Shown one piece after another: positions 34,988 through 44,217 of a stretch of 47,303 bases of DNA; the first letter of the stretch is position 1, and each line of letters starts with the position of its first letter. Source of the stretch: an uncultured Bacteroidales bacterium (GTDB lineage Bacteria > Bacteroidota > Bacteroidia > Bacteroidales > UBA932). Under the pieces are notes generated by a model. That model did not search any database, was not told the DNA's origin, and was given only the letters and a program-made list of their open reading frames with translations. The position numbers and the translations under genes were made by a program. The stretch is from contig CALVDO010000018.1 in assembly GCA_944326355.1 (NCBI GenBank), positions 1 to 47,303 on the forward strand, given 5' to 3'.

Positions 34988-35422
34988 TTATTTTCTCGTT
35001 ACCGTGAGAATCACGCTGTCAACCTTGAGGATGACGACATGCTCTCCCCTTTCGATATCTGTCCCGTCTTCAGAGACAGCCTTCCAGTCATCTCCGTCCA
35101 CGGCCACTCTGCCGGTGCCGGCCGCGGATGATATGCGCTCAGACACCACAGCCTCACGCCCCACCAGGGCGTCCACTCCGCTCTCCCTCCCCGAGCGGCC
35201 CCATCTGAAAGACTTGAGAAGCATGGGACGGACCAGAATGAATGAGAGCAGAGTCACAAGGGAGAAGCATACGATCTGCCACGCGAGTCCGGCGGAACAT
35301 GCCGCTGCGATTGCCGCAGCCACGGCTCCGAAAGCGAGACAAAGCACCGCGAACCCCTGTGTGAAGATTTCAGCCGCCACCAGAACGAGGGCGGCGATTA
35401 TCCAGATATGCCAGATTTCCAT
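34988..35422 (-). CDS. NfeD-like membrane protein
   Basis: 144 aa. Three to four hydrophobic segments in the N-terminal half (IIAALVLVAAEIFTQGF, AVAAAIAAACSAGLAWQIV, FSLVTLLSFILV) are followed by an OB-fold NfeD domain (LVGREAVVSERISSAAGTG, then GEHVVILKVDSVILTV). This is the short form without the ClpP-like protease. It partners SPFH proteins, and the SPFH gene follows at 17 bp. ATG 35422 (MEIWHIW) is chosen because the alternative start at 35446 overlaps the -7 box. First gene of the nfeD-SPFH-WYL operon. Confidence 0.9.
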   Translation of the reverse strand: MEIWHIWIIAALVLVAAEIFTQGFAVLCLAFGAVAAAIAAACSAGLAWQIVCFSLVTLLSFILVRPMLLKSFRWGRSGRESGVDALVGREAVVSERISSAAGTGRVAVDGDDWKAVSEDGTDIERGEHVVILKVDSVILTVTRK

Positions 35423-35443
35423 GATACAACTCAGATAGATTTT

Positions 35444-35451
35444 CAAATTTA
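35444..35451 (-). promoter_or_regulatory. -7 promoter box of the nfeD-SPFH-WYL operon
   Basis: Minus-strand TAAATTTG (plus CAAATTTA), an exact match; leader of about 18 nt to ATG 35422. The surrounding DNA (35447-35540) is AT-rich and shared with the divergent nuclease promoter. Confidence 0.65.
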
Positions 35452-35543
35452 ATCATTTTCATGATTATTTCCTAATGATTTATGAGGATTTGACGGCAAA
35501 GGTGCATTATCATCATTTTTCAATTCATTTCTGCAGAAATGAC

Positions 35544-35551
35544 TAAATTTG
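35544..35551 (+). promoter_or_regulatory. -7 promoter box of the endonuclease gene
   Basis: TAAATTTG, an exact match, about 27 nt before ATG 35579. It overlaps an alternative TTG start at 35549, which is therefore rejected. Confidence 0.65.
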
Positions 35552-35578
35552 CCGCAAGACAGGCGAACAGACAAAACG

Positions 35579-36427
35579 ATGAACGCAAAGAAAAAAATGA
35601 TGGCGGCCCTGATTGCCGTCACGACATTCGCTGCAGCGACAGGACAGACCAGGGCGGCTGCCCAGACTGTGGAAAGCACTGACGGGCGCAGATGGGCGGA
35701 CATGTACGAGCTTCCGGCCTTCGCTCAGGCAAAAGGGCAGGAAACCGTGGTGCGGCGGCTCGGATACACGGTGTCGTTCAACCCGAAGCTGCGCATACCT
35801 AACTGGGTAGCATGGATACTCACTAAAGACAGGCTGGACAACAGGGTGACGGAAAGACCCGGAACTGAGGCGTTCGTGCCCGACCCGAAGATCAAGGGCT
35901 GTCCGGACAGGCAGTACAACTATCAGAAATACCGCTATGAAAGGGGACACATCTGTCCTGCCGCAGACAACCGCTGGAGCGAGGAGGCCATGCGGGACTG
36001 CTTCTATATGAGCAATATCTGCCCCATGAGCGTGAAACTCAACCATGACGCATGGAATGATGTGGAAGAGAAAAGCCGCAGATGGGCGCAGGAGACATAC
36101 GCCGGGACAACAATATACATAGTGGGAGGAATCGTGCCTGGCGCTGCGGGGAAATGCCCCAAGGGCGTGCCGACCCACGTCGGAGTGAATGACGACATCG
36201 CCGTGCCGTTCAAGGTGTTCAAGGCCCTGCTGAGGAATGACCCGGAGACAGGGTGGACCGCCATCGGCTATGTCTTCGACCAGACGGGCAGGATGGAAAT
36301 GATGACGATAGACGAGATAGAGGCATTGACCGGCTTCGACCTCTTCCACAATCTTCCCGACAGGACGGAAGAAAAAGTGGAGGCCGCCGACGGCAGCCTC
36401 CACTGGAGCGGATGCATGAATTTCTGA
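35579..36427 (+). CDS. Exported DNA/RNA non-specific endonuclease
   Basis: 282 aa. The signal peptide MNAKKKMMAALIAVTTFAAA is followed by a likely cleavage before GQTRAAAQ. The nuclease domain of the beta-beta-alpha-metal type (NUC1/Serratia family) shows YERGHICPAADN, where the usual DRGH is ERGH and the His is the catalytic base (about residue 124), and the metal-ligand Asn helix MSNICPMSVKLNHDAWNDVE. It should degrade DNA and RNA outside the cytoplasm, for nutrition or against extracellular DNA. No dedicated immunity gene is adjacent. It is convergent with the fimbrial operon, 10 bp apart. Confidence 0.9.
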   Translation: MNAKKKMMAALIAVTTFAAATGQTRAAAQTVESTDGRRWADMYELPAFAQAKGQETVVRRLGYTVSFNPKLRIPNWVAWILTKDRLDNRVTERPGTEAFVPDPKIKGCPDRQYNYQKYRYERGHICPAADNRWSEEAMRDCFYMSNICPMSVKLNHDAWNDVEEKSRRWAQETYAGTTIYIVGGIVPGAAGKCPKGVPTHVGVNDDIAVPFKVFKALLRNDPETGWTAIGYVFDQTGRMEMMTIDEIEALTGFDLFHNLPDRTEEKVEAADGSLHWSGCMNF

Positions 36428-36437
36428 AGGAAATGCC

Positions 36438-38801
36438 TCAATAGACATATTCCACATCCGACTTCTTGAAACGCAGAATCCTGGTGTCGTTGTTGCCCGC
36501 ACCGTTCTTGTGCAGGTAAAGATTTTCCATGCCTCCGGCTATGAACCATCCCTGTCCCTGCGGAGAATGCACGCCGAATAGCATGTTGTTGTGATGCCCG
36601 TTATGGCGTATGCCGTCAGCGGTGTTCCATTGCGCTCCTGGACCGTACCAAACCACCGGCTCATGCTCAGGAAAGTCAGGGGAAGACATGGCTATGTATA
36701 TGAGGTTCGACAGTTCCAGCGGACCCACCTGTATGCCGTTCTTGCGCTTCTGCACCCTCTTTATTTCATAATGGCCGTTCCATGGATTCTTCAGGTGATG
36801 GGTGCCGTTCCACATGACCCACACATAGTCCGTGGCATCAAATACCCTGTTGAAATCTTCCATCGAAGGCAGTTCATAGCCGTCAGGCGACAATGCATCG
36901 GCCGGGAGCTTGTTTATATGCACTGTCTGTCCGCCCCTGTAGCCTTCAAGGGCCGGGATTCCATTGTCGTCGATCACCTGCATCCCGATGCCGGTATCGC
37001 CTATGTATGACCAACCCCACAGACGGCGGTACTCTTCCGGACCGCATGAGGACATATAGTCGAATAGAGTCATGCCCGCCTCGGCCGCAGGGTCGGCGGA
37101 AGAAAGTATCTGGTCAGCGAAAGACCTCGAATCCCCCATCGCATTGTACTTGCACCACCATACGCCGTGCAGCCATGTCACGGGAAGTCCGTAATTGCGC
37201 CGGACGATGACATATTCTTCCCTGTCCGACCCGTCTGCGGCATTGCGGATGACGACTGACGCCCTCTGCTCCCTTCCGTCTGCCTTAGGGTCATTGGGCC
37301 TCCATCCGCCGAGCACTCTGAAGGTCCTTCCTTCCGAGGAAAGCGCTCCGCCCTCCACGGCCGAAACCTTCAGCCACGGATCCTCGCCGTCCGGAAATTC
37401 GGCAAAAATCTCCTTGCCCTCAGGCACGGTGAACACTCCGAACTCATTGTCCGCATACCTGCCGAAATCATGAGTATAGTCCTTATTGTCGAAAGACATG
37501 TCTCCTTCAAACGACGTAGGATTGGCCTCAAGCCTGAGAGTGATGGCGTCATCAGGATAGGAGTGAGACAGACCTTTCCTGTGGAACCGTATCTCAACAT
37601 CCTGAGCCGGCACATTCGGGGCGTAAAGGCCCTTCCTCACCAGAAATCTGTTGACACTGCCGAATGAAGTTCCGACTCGCGGACGGACTGTCTGCAGCGA
37701 GGCTCCACCGGAAACATCCGTACCGCCGTCACCGGCAGGAGCAATGCTGAGGAGATGCCCTTCATGCGGCAGGATTTCCAGTTCGTCGTCACAGTCTATC
37801 GCCAAAATGAATTCGGAGATGACATATGGCAGAGTCAATGTCCTGCCGTCGTCCGAAAGCCCGGCCCCGGCAGGCAGGGTCCCGGAAACCGGGTCCACAG
37901 AGATCTGGCTGTCCCTGTCGGGAAACAGGCCGGTCTGGCCACCGTCACCCCACTCCGCCACGGAAAGCGAAAGGCTCCCTCCGACGCTGTCCTTCCTAAG
38001 GGTCAGGGAATATACGGTGTTTCTGGAGATTTTCTCCGGAAGCGGCGACTCCAGCACATGTTCAGTGCCGTCAACGACAGCCGTAACAGACACTTCAAGC
38101 GAAGCGTTGTCCTGAGGCGGGATGTAGGCGATGCCTTCGCGTGACGAGGTCAGCGGCTCGTCAAAGCCTATCATTATGCTGCCTTCCGACGCGCCGTCCG
38201 GATTAAGCTTTCCTCCAGTGAGAGAAGGGCCGAAAAGATAGGCGTCCAGTCTCGCGTTCCGGAATACGACCTCCTTCACTTCAGCACGCCCCTTCACTTC
38301 GACATTCATATCGAATCTTGCCACTCCGCGCTCAAGCCTGACGGGAACGGCCGACCTCGCGGCTCCATCAAGCTCCGCCCGGCCTGTATAGAACATTCCG
38401 GTCCCGTCATCTCCTGCAGACATGACCGACATGAGCCAGTCTGATTCCGAAGTCCCGCTGCCGGGCCTCTCATAGGCGGGAGCCTCCGGAGTGACGGCGA
38501 CGACATACACCGTGCCCGAAAACTTCTCGAGAGCAAGAGACAGCGGCTGTCCCGGCTCAGGAAGATATGTGCCGACAAGGCGACCGTCGTCAAAATGGAA
38601 CACTGCAATTTCCGAAACAGACTCTTCGGACGGAAGCGCCTGAACCCCTCCGGAGTATCCTGCGAACTCAGCCGTCAGAATCCCTCCTCCGACAGGAACG
38701 GCATCCGGTCCGTTCCGGATGCCGTCACAGGAAACCGCCGAGAGCAGAAATGCGGCCGATACAAAAATATTGTCAAGATAATTCTTCATGAGACGTTTCA
38801 T
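36438..38801 (-). CDS. Fimbria-associated lipoprotein, FimB-like N-terminus plus large C-terminal domain (a)
   Basis: 787 aa, last gene of the operon. Lipobox in FLLSAVSCDG. Residues about 30-310 form a FimB/Mfa2-like module, sharing with its two neighbours the landmarks SGTVYVVAV, RGVARFDMNVEVKGRAEV and RNTVYSLTLRKDS. The following 470 residues hold LGGWRPNDPKADGR and a terminal domain with VWWCKYN, AQWNTADGIRH and the end RILRFKKSDVEYVY, similar to C-terminal domains of minor (tip or accessory) fimbrial components. The paralogue at 39776-42115 has the same full plan. The gene starts 12 bp after the preceding one. Probably exported by the Lol pathway and assembled at or near a fimbria tip; the ligand is unknown. 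Confidence 0.78.
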   Translation of the reverse strand: MKRLMKNYLDNIFVSAAFLLSAVSCDGIRNGPDAVPVGGGILTAEFAGYSGGVQALPSEESVSEIAVFHFDDGRLVGTYLPEPGQPLSLALEKFSGTVYVVAVTPEAPAYERPGSGTSESDWLMSVMSAGDDGTGMFYTGRAELDGAARSAVPVRLERGVARFDMNVEVKGRAEVKEVVFRNARLDAYLFGPSLTGGKLNPDGASEGSIMIGFDEPLTSSREGIAYIPPQDNASLEVSVTAVVDGTEHVLESPLPEKISRNTVYSLTLRKDSVGGSLSLSVAEWGDGGQTGLFPDRDSQISVDPVSGTLPAGAGLSDDGRTLTLPYVISEFILAIDCDDELEILPHEGHLLSIAPAGDGGTDVSGGASLQTVRPRVGTSFGSVNRFLVRKGLYAPNVPAQDVEIRFHRKGLSHSYPDDAITLRLEANPTSFEGDMSFDNKDYTHDFGRYADNEFGVFTVPEGKEIFAEFPDGEDPWLKVSAVEGGALSSEGRTFRVLGGWRPNDPKADGREQRASVVIRNAADGSDREEYVIVRRNYGLPVTWLHGVWWCKYNAMGDSRSFADQILSSADPAAEAGMTLFDYMSSCGPEEYRRLWGWSYIGDTGIGMQVIDDNGIPALEGYRGGQTVHINKLPADALSPDGYELPSMEDFNRVFDATDYVWVMWNGTHHLKNPWNGHYEIKRVQKRKNGIQVGPLELSNLIYIAMSSPDFPEHEPVVWYGPGAQWNTADGIRHNGHHNNMLFGVHSPQGQGWFIAGGMENLYLHKNGAGNNDTRILRFKKSDVEYVY

Positions 38802-38813
38802 CTTTCATTTCGT

Positions 38814-39725
38814 TCAGGGCACAAGCTCCGTGTCGCCGCCCGGCTCCCACTCGTCAAAAGTCACTTCAAGACTCACGTCGATGGTATCCTTGCGCACTGT
38901 AAGCGTGTACACGGTGTTGCGTTTGAGCGGCTCCGTAAGTTCCTTCGTCAGCACCTCGGTCTTTCCGTCTATCACTGCGTCCACACTGATCACGACACGG
39001 TCTCCGGTGCTCTGCTCATATACGTGGAGCACACCTTCAGTGTCGGCCGTGAGCGGCTGATCCCTGAATTCTGCGGAATAGTCCTTTCTGGACACGTCTT
39101 CCGGTGAATACTGGCCGGACACCGGGAAAAGGAATGCCGACCCTGCGGCATTTCGAAGTGTCACCCTGTAAACTTCAGCCGCGCCAGCCGTATTGAACTT
39201 GAGGTCAAATCTGGCTATACCCCTCCTGAGCGAAAGAGGAATCCGCGTCTGTGACTTGTCCATCCCGTCGAGAGAGACACTTCCGCTGAAGAAGTCGGCC
39301 GGAGCTCCGTCTTTCATTGAGACGGCCGTCTTGAGCCATTCGGCTTCCGATATATCCTCTGTCTGAAGTGCGGCGAGGTCAATGAGGCCGTCAGTATTGG
39401 CAAGCATATACAGAGTGCCCGAATGTCCGTCGATGGAAAGGTCGCAGCTGCCTTCTGAAAGAGAAAGGTTGTCAAAGATTTCCGTCATCCTTCCGCCCTC
39501 GAATATGCAGGCCTGCAGATCCCTGACAACATTGTCCGCCCCTGCGGAATGATCCTCGCCATAATATCCGGCGACGCTGGCCCTCACCGTCACTCCCCGG
39601 TCCTCTCCTGCGCCCGTATCCGGGGCACCGACTCCATCCTTTGAGCATGATACCGCAAGCAGCGCCATTGCCGCAAGTCCTGCCGATGCGGCCTTAGCCG
39701 CGGTTCTTGTAACATTTGTCTTCAT
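38814..39725 (-). CDS. FimB/Mfa2-like fimbrial lipoprotein (single module)
   Basis: 303 aa. The signal ends in ALLAVSCSKD (lipobox). It consists only of the FimB/Mfa2-like module: SGTLYMLANTDGL, RRGIARFDLKFNTAG, LKRNTVYTLTVRKD, and it stops at the point where the two large neighbours continue into their C-terminal domains. FimB/Mfa2 proteins anchor and limit the length of fimbriae in Porphyromonas. The start at 39725 is fixed by a clear ribosome-binding site, AAGGAG, 5 nt upstream (plus 39731-39736), rare in this window; upstream ATGs lie in the overlap with the preceding gene. Likely anchor subunit. Confidence 0.8.
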   Translation of the reverse strand: MKTNVTRTAAKAASAGLAAMALLAVSCSKDGVGAPDTGAGEDRGVTVRASVAGYYGEDHSAGADNVVRDLQACIFEGGRMTEIFDNLSLSEGSCDLSIDGHSGTLYMLANTDGLIDLAALQTEDISEAEWLKTAVSMKDGAPADFFSGSVSLDGMDKSQTRIPLSLRRGIARFDLKFNTAGAAEVYRVTLRNAAGSAFLFPVSGQYSPEDVSRKDYSAEFRDQPLTADTEGVLHVYEQSTGDRVVISVDAVIDGKTEVLTKELTEPLKRNTVYTLTVRKDTIDVSLEVTFDEWEPGGDTELVP

Positions 39726-39730
39726 ATCTT

Positions 39731-39736
39731 CTCCTT
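39731..39736 (-). promoter_or_regulatory. Strong Shine-Dalgarno site deciding the start at 39725
   Basis: AAGGAG on the minus strand with a 5-nt spacer to ATG. Most genes in the window have no such site, so this subunit may be translated more strongly than its neighbours. Confidence 0.7.
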
Positions 39737-39775
39737 TTTTAAAAATTGTCTTCATAAGTGACTCATTCATAAAAA

Positions 39776-42115
39776 TCATTCATAAATATATTCCACAGGC
39801 GTCTTAACGCACCTTATCATTCTCGTCTTCACCGAATTGTTCTCCGCAAACTTGATCCAGTTCTGTCCCGGACGGTCCCAAGAGGCATAGCCTTCCATTG
39901 CCCATGTCCTGCCTGAATGTCCGTATGTCGCGAGCAGCAGGTTCTTCGACGCTATTTTTCCCGGCTCAGTATTCCACTGATGGCCAAGCCCGAACAGTGT
40001 CCAATGGTTCCCTTCATGCTCGAAGTCGTAGAAGGACACCGTGCCGTATTCATGTCCGAGGAAATTGACCTCCCTTTCCGCTATCCTCACATTGATCCTC
40101 CGTCCGGACATATTGTTGAAAGAGCTCTCGCCTATGCCTCCGACATTGAAATTGTCGCTTGCGGAAAAGAACGCATAATCGTCATAATCAGGTATCATAT
40201 AGCCGTCAGGCGCCATTTCAGAGGGGTCCAGAAGGCCGAAGTTCATTGCCTGCGGCTTCATGCCGGCATGGAAAAATGCCGTACCGTCATGGCTGAGCGG
40301 CAGCCCTTCGTGATTCCCGCCCTGATACTGGTCTCCCATCAGCTCCAGAAGCTCGTCTTCGGGAAGAGCCGGGAGAAGCTCATAAAGTCCTCCGTCAGGG
40401 GCCGGATCCATACCGTTGGTAATCTGATCCTCAAAATTCCTGACATTGCCCCGGAGGTTGTACCTGCACCACCATGTCTCCCCCATCTTCACCACAGGAA
40501 GCCCCCAGTTGAGTCTTCTGACAGCATATTCCTCCCTGTCCGACCCGTCGGGATCCGAAATCACCAGTATGCCTTCCTGCACTCTCCCGTCTGCTTCCGG
40601 GTCATTCGGTTTCCATCCTCCGAGAAGCCTGTATGACTTTCCCCCGCCAGTATTCCGCATCAGAGAGTCCGCCATGACCTCTTCCGCCTTCATCCAGCGT
40701 GCCTCGCCGACGCCGAACTCAAGGCTGAGCTCCCTGCCCTCCGGAAGGCTTATGACGGCCAGCTCCCCTTCCACATATCTGCCGAAATCACAGCTTCCGT
40801 CATCATCGAATCTCAGGATGCCGTCTATCTTCACAGGATTGGCGCCGAACACAAGCACTACCCTCCCGGAATGGACATTTCCATCATGCACGTCAAGATG
40901 AATCCTCTCGGCGACTCTTCCCGGCATCCTCAACGATGAGCGCACCGACACGGCGGCGGCAGGGACAAGCGTCCTTGCGCCTGAAGGCAAGCGACTGATT
41001 TCCACTCCTTTAACCCATCCGTCCATAGTCACCTCCGCTGAAGGCTCGGCAAGCAGGGACAACACAAAGTCATTCTCCAGATGACTGACATAGACCGTAT
41101 CCCCCGTCGCATTCACCCTGACTCCGTCTCCAAGGACTGAATTTTCCTCATCTACGAGCCCTTTCAGGGTCGGCGACGAATCCGAGGATTCTCCCGTCTC
41201 CCAATCTCCGTCCAGAACAGAGACCGCAATGCCCGTTCCGTTGCCATGTACGGCAAGCGTGTAGACCGTATTCCTGCGGATTTTCGCCGGGAGCTCTGCC
41301 GTCAGCCGGTGAAGCGCCCCTCCGAATGTTGCAGTCACCTCCGCCGAGACGGTTCCGCCTTCCTGTTCCGCGACATACGCCAGAGTCCTTCGTCCGTTCT
41401 GCAGCGGACTGTCGGAAAAGTCTGCCACTTGTTCCGCTTCTCCCGTCGTCACCACATGCCCTTCCGTCCCGTCAGGATCGGAAAGCGGCACTCCGCCAAT
41501 GTGTGAAGCCGACTCCTGCGGATTGACCGGCCCCCTGTCGCGAAGCCCTCGGACAACCGCCCTGTGGACAATCACCCCCTTCTCCGCCGAAGATATGTCA
41601 AGCCTCGCCACACTCCTTGTCATCAGCATGTCCGTGACAGCCCCCGCATCCGCTCCGAGAACGGCACTCCCTGTCATCATCAGTCCGTCTGCCGTCATCT
41701 CGGCGACGGAGGCTTCCATCCGGAGAAAATCATCAATACTGCTTTCCCCCGGCACAAGGGCGTCGGCGGCCTCAAGTGAAGAGGCATTTGCAATCAGATG
41801 GAGAATCCCGGTCATCCTGTCCGTTTCGAAGGAGCAGATTCCGGCGGCATCCGGAGCCTGCAGCATCATGGTCTCCATGAGCAGGCCGTCCTCAAATCTG
41901 TATGCCGTCACGTCTTTTATCCTGCTGTCCTCAGCCGCGCCGCCGTCCATTGCGGAAGGCCTGAGCCTGAACTTTGCGTAAGGGACAGCCTTTTCCCCGG
42001 TAGCGAGATGATTTTCCGAACACCCGGCAAAGACCGCCATGGCAGGCAACACAAGCCCCGCAAGCATATTTTTCAAAATCATATTTCCCATAAACTCCGT
42101 CCAATCATTTTTCAT
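39776..42115 (-). CDS. Fimbria-associated lipoprotein, FimB-like N-terminus plus large C-terminal domain (b)
   Basis: 779 aa. The lipobox AVFAGCSENH follows a signal starting MGNMILKNMLAGLVLPA; the actual start ATG 42115 (MKNDWTEF) overlaps the upstream stop as ATGA, so it is chosen. The N-terminal FimB/Mfa2-like module shows MTGILHLIANASSLEAAD, TRSVARLDISSAEKG and IRRNTVYTLAVHGNG. The C-terminal part parallels the 787-aa protein: LLGGWKPNDPEADGR, TWWCRYNLRGN, LGHQWNTEPGK and the end RMIRCVKTPVEYIYE. Probably a second tip or accessory subunit that arose by duplication. The downstream gene also begins within its stop region. Confidence 0.78.
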   Translation of the reverse strand: MKNDWTEFMGNMILKNMLAGLVLPAMAVFAGCSENHLATGEKAVPYAKFRLRPSAMDGGAAEDSRIKDVTAYRFEDGLLMETMMLQAPDAAGICSFETDRMTGILHLIANASSLEAADALVPGESSIDDFLRMEASVAEMTADGLMMTGSAVLGADAGAVTDMLMTRSVARLDISSAEKGVIVHRAVVRGLRDRGPVNPQESASHIGGVPLSDPDGTEGHVVTTGEAEQVADFSDSPLQNGRRTLAYVAEQEGGTVSAEVTATFGGALHRLTAELPAKIRRNTVYTLAVHGNGTGIAVSVLDGDWETGESSDSSPTLKGLVDEENSVLGDGVRVNATGDTVYVSHLENDFVLSLLAEPSAEVTMDGWVKGVEISRLPSGARTLVPAAAVSVRSSLRMPGRVAERIHLDVHDGNVHSGRVVLVFGANPVKIDGILRFDDDGSCDFGRYVEGELAVISLPEGRELSLEFGVGEARWMKAEEVMADSLMRNTGGGKSYRLLGGWKPNDPEADGRVQEGILVISDPDGSDREEYAVRRLNWGLPVVKMGETWWCRYNLRGNVRNFEDQITNGMDPAPDGGLYELLPALPEDELLELMGDQYQGGNHEGLPLSHDGTAFFHAGMKPQAMNFGLLDPSEMAPDGYMIPDYDDYAFFSASDNFNVGGIGESSFNNMSGRRINVRIAEREVNFLGHEYGTVSFYDFEHEGNHWTLFGLGHQWNTEPGKIASKNLLLATYGHSGRTWAMEGYASWDRPGQNWIKFAENNSVKTRMIRCVKTPVEYIYE

Positions 42116-44088
42116 TCTGTTCCGCATATTCCCGCCAGCTCTGTCCTGACCGGCCCTCCGCGCTCGACCTTGGGCTGCGACGCATACAGGTACGGACTGT
42201 TGCGGCTGTCCAGATAATCAGGAGATTCCACAGGCATGGAGGAGATGTGCGAGACATAAAACCTGTTCATAAGCTCCTGCGCCCACGGTCCGTAAGTAAA
42301 CGCGCTGCTGTGGCTGTACCCCATCACATGTCCGAGTTCGTGGAACATCACCTCACAGGCATATTCCGAAGTATAATGGTTGAGCCATCCGCCCTGATAT
42401 GCCCCGAACACGTTTCCTCCTCCGAGGCCCAGAACTCCGTTGCCGGTATAGACAAGCCCCACATTTATGCTCCTTTCCTGCCTCATCTGCGCAAGGACCG
42501 TCTCGGGAGTGACCTTGTCGTCAGGGCCTCCGTTTCCGTACAGACGGTCCTGATTCTCATGCAGAATCTCCTCGTGCTCAGGCATGTCTATCATATAGGT
42601 GAAATTCAGGAAGAGGGCCACCGCCTCACGACAGTGCACAGGGCGTATTCCCATCCAGTTTCCGGCCGGGCCGCCGTCCTCACGATCGGGATCTCCGCCA
42701 TAAAGAGAGAAAGTGATGTTCCATCCGTGCCTTATCTCCCGCAGTTTCGACCAGTAGGGGTCTTCAGACTCCACCTTGAAGCCGGTTATAGAAATCTCCG
42801 AAGCGTCAGCTGCCGGTATCTCCACTATCCTGCCCGACTCCGCCCTGTAAAAAGCCGTGCGCCGTGCCATGGGCAAAATCTCATAGAAGTCCGCAAACGC
42901 AGGAATCCTGTCAAACCATGCCAGATCCACATATTCTCCGTCAGTGCCCGGGAAGACCGCCTTCACAAGCACGTCATGCAGAGGCTTCGGCGAATAGAAC
43001 CGCACGTGAAGCATGCCGTCCGAGACAGAGATCTGCAGCGGCTCAGCCGTATTGAACCGTCTCTGTGCCGCATCCGTATATACGGAATGATGCTCACTGT
43101 CGCTGAGGATGGTCCCGTGTCCTCCATTAAGATAATGTCTTTCAGTTATGAACATGGTGCCTGCCTCGTCATCCGGATGCACGGCATCCACCTCAACACG
43201 ACTTATCCTGTTGGCGGAAATCCCAAGAGGGCTGAAAGCATAGCTTCGCTCCGCATATATTCCCCGGTAGTCCCGAGTCTTGAGGCGAGTCTGGCCCGAC
43301 ACCGTTCCGTCCCCGGCCGCAGGGAAGAAAAGGAACTCCCTCGCATCGGTCGCGTCCAGCACAATGTCGGCTCCACTGCTCTTTCCCGAGAATTCCCCTC
43401 CTGCAGAAAGTCCGGTATAGAACTCGGGAGACTCAAGCAGCACCGCAGCCGACTCCAGCGCCGACTCAGTGTACGGATTGCCGAAAACATAGGAAAAGTC
43501 CAGCCTCCCCACTATCCTTTTCTGGACAATCCCTTTCTTGACGTCCGCCTCAAAGCTGTCCCCCTCTTCCGTAGACACTCTTCTCACCCTGAAAGGAGTG
43601 GAAGAATGGAAATATTCGGCGGCAAGAGACCTGTCGGGATTCTCCGGAAAAGTCATCCAGACGTCCGAGACATTGGAAATCCTGCGGAAGGTCACGCCAT
43701 CCTTTTCGTATTCACCCTTCACCCCGAGGACGAGAAGGCTGTATTCCCCCTCATGCAGCCCCTCAATGTGTATGGTCGACGTGCTGCCGTCATAAAATCC
43801 TTTCAGATTCCTCACGACTGCCCCTTCAGCATCCGCCACGGCGAACTCCACTCTGTCATATCCGCCCGCAGTTCCCGCTCTTTCCGGACGACTGCCGCTG
43901 CCGGCCCCGTCTTCCGACACATCGCCGTATCCGCCCGGCATGGCATCGTCGTATCCGCCCGGCATCAGGGAAAACGATATTCCCGAAGTGTCCGCCACTC
44001 CCGCCGGCCCTCCGGCATGCTCCTTAGCGCATGAGAGCAGGACCGCTGAGGTCGCCATTGCCAAGATTATGTTTCTGTATCTCATCAT
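42112..44088 (-). CDS. Lipoprotein with metzincin-type metalloprotease domain, first gene of the fimbrial operon
   Basis: About 658 aa. The signal MMRYRNIILAMATSAVLLSC has a lipobox; a short MPGGYDDA/MPGGYGDV repeat follows. The N-terminal half is beta-rich with fimbrial-type landmarks (EGLHEGEYSLLVLGVKGEY; KRIVGRLDFSYVFG). Near the C-terminus CEVMFHELGHVMGYSHSS is a full HExxHxxGxxH zinc site (about 605), as in metzincins. No clear Met-turn was recognised. ATG 44088 is chosen because a purine-rich AGAGGA lies just before it; 44085 is equally possible. A membrane-anchored protease opening a fimbria-like operon might process subunits, as gingipains do in Porphyromonas, but this is inference. 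Confidence 0.78.
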   Translation of the reverse strand: MMRYRNIILAMATSAVLLSCAKEHAGGPAGVADTSGISFSLMPGGYDDAMPGGYGDVSEDGAGSGSRPERAGTAGGYDRVEFAVADAEGAVVRNLKGFYDGSTSTIHIEGLHEGEYSLLVLGVKGEYEKDGVTFRRISNVSDVWMTFPENPDRSLAAEYFHSSTPFRVRRVSTEEGDSFEADVKKGIVQKRIVGRLDFSYVFGNPYTESALESAAVLLESPEFYTGLSAGGEFSGKSSGADIVLDATDAREFLFFPAAGDGTVSGQTRLKTRDYRGIYAERSYAFSPLGISANRISRVEVDAVHPDDEAGTMFITERHYLNGGHGTILSDSEHHSVYTDAAQRRFNTAEPLQISVSDGMLHVRFYSPKPLHDVLVKAVFPGTDGEYVDLAWFDRIPAFADFYEILPMARRTAFYRAESGRIVEIPAADASEISITGFKVESEDPYWSKLREIRHGWNITFSLYGGDPDREDGGPAGNWMGIRPVHCREAVALFLNFTYMIDMPEHEEILHENQDRLYGNGGPDDKVTPETVLAQMRQERSINVGLVYTGNGVLGLGGGNVFGAYQGGWLNHYTSEYACEVMFHELGHVMGYSHSSAFTYGPWAQELMNRFYVSHISSMPVESPDYLDSRNSPYLYASQPKVERGGPVRTELAGICGTE

Positions 44089-44130
44089 CAGTTCCTCTTT
44101 ATCCTGTAAGTCCACGGCTCCTTACGGCCG

Positions 44131-44162
44131 CTTGCATAGCTTTCAGTTTATATGTACCTTTG
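44131..44162 (+). promoter_or_regulatory. Rightward promoter toward the Crp/Fnr gene
   Basis: TTG (44132-44134), 20-nt spacer, TACCTTTG (44155-44162). Start near 44166, giving a 5' UTR of about 144 nt before ATG 44310. Confidence 0.6.
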
Positions 44163-44217
44163 TCTTCTGCGGCCTTCCGGGCCCGGATTTTCGGCCTGTC
44201 GCCGGATCTTACGGGTG

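Noticed and set aside
42247..44034. 595-codon open frame opposite the metzincin lipoprotein gene
   Set aside because: The product is Arg/His-rich with no recognisable domain, while the minus-strand frame has a lipobox and a zinc site.
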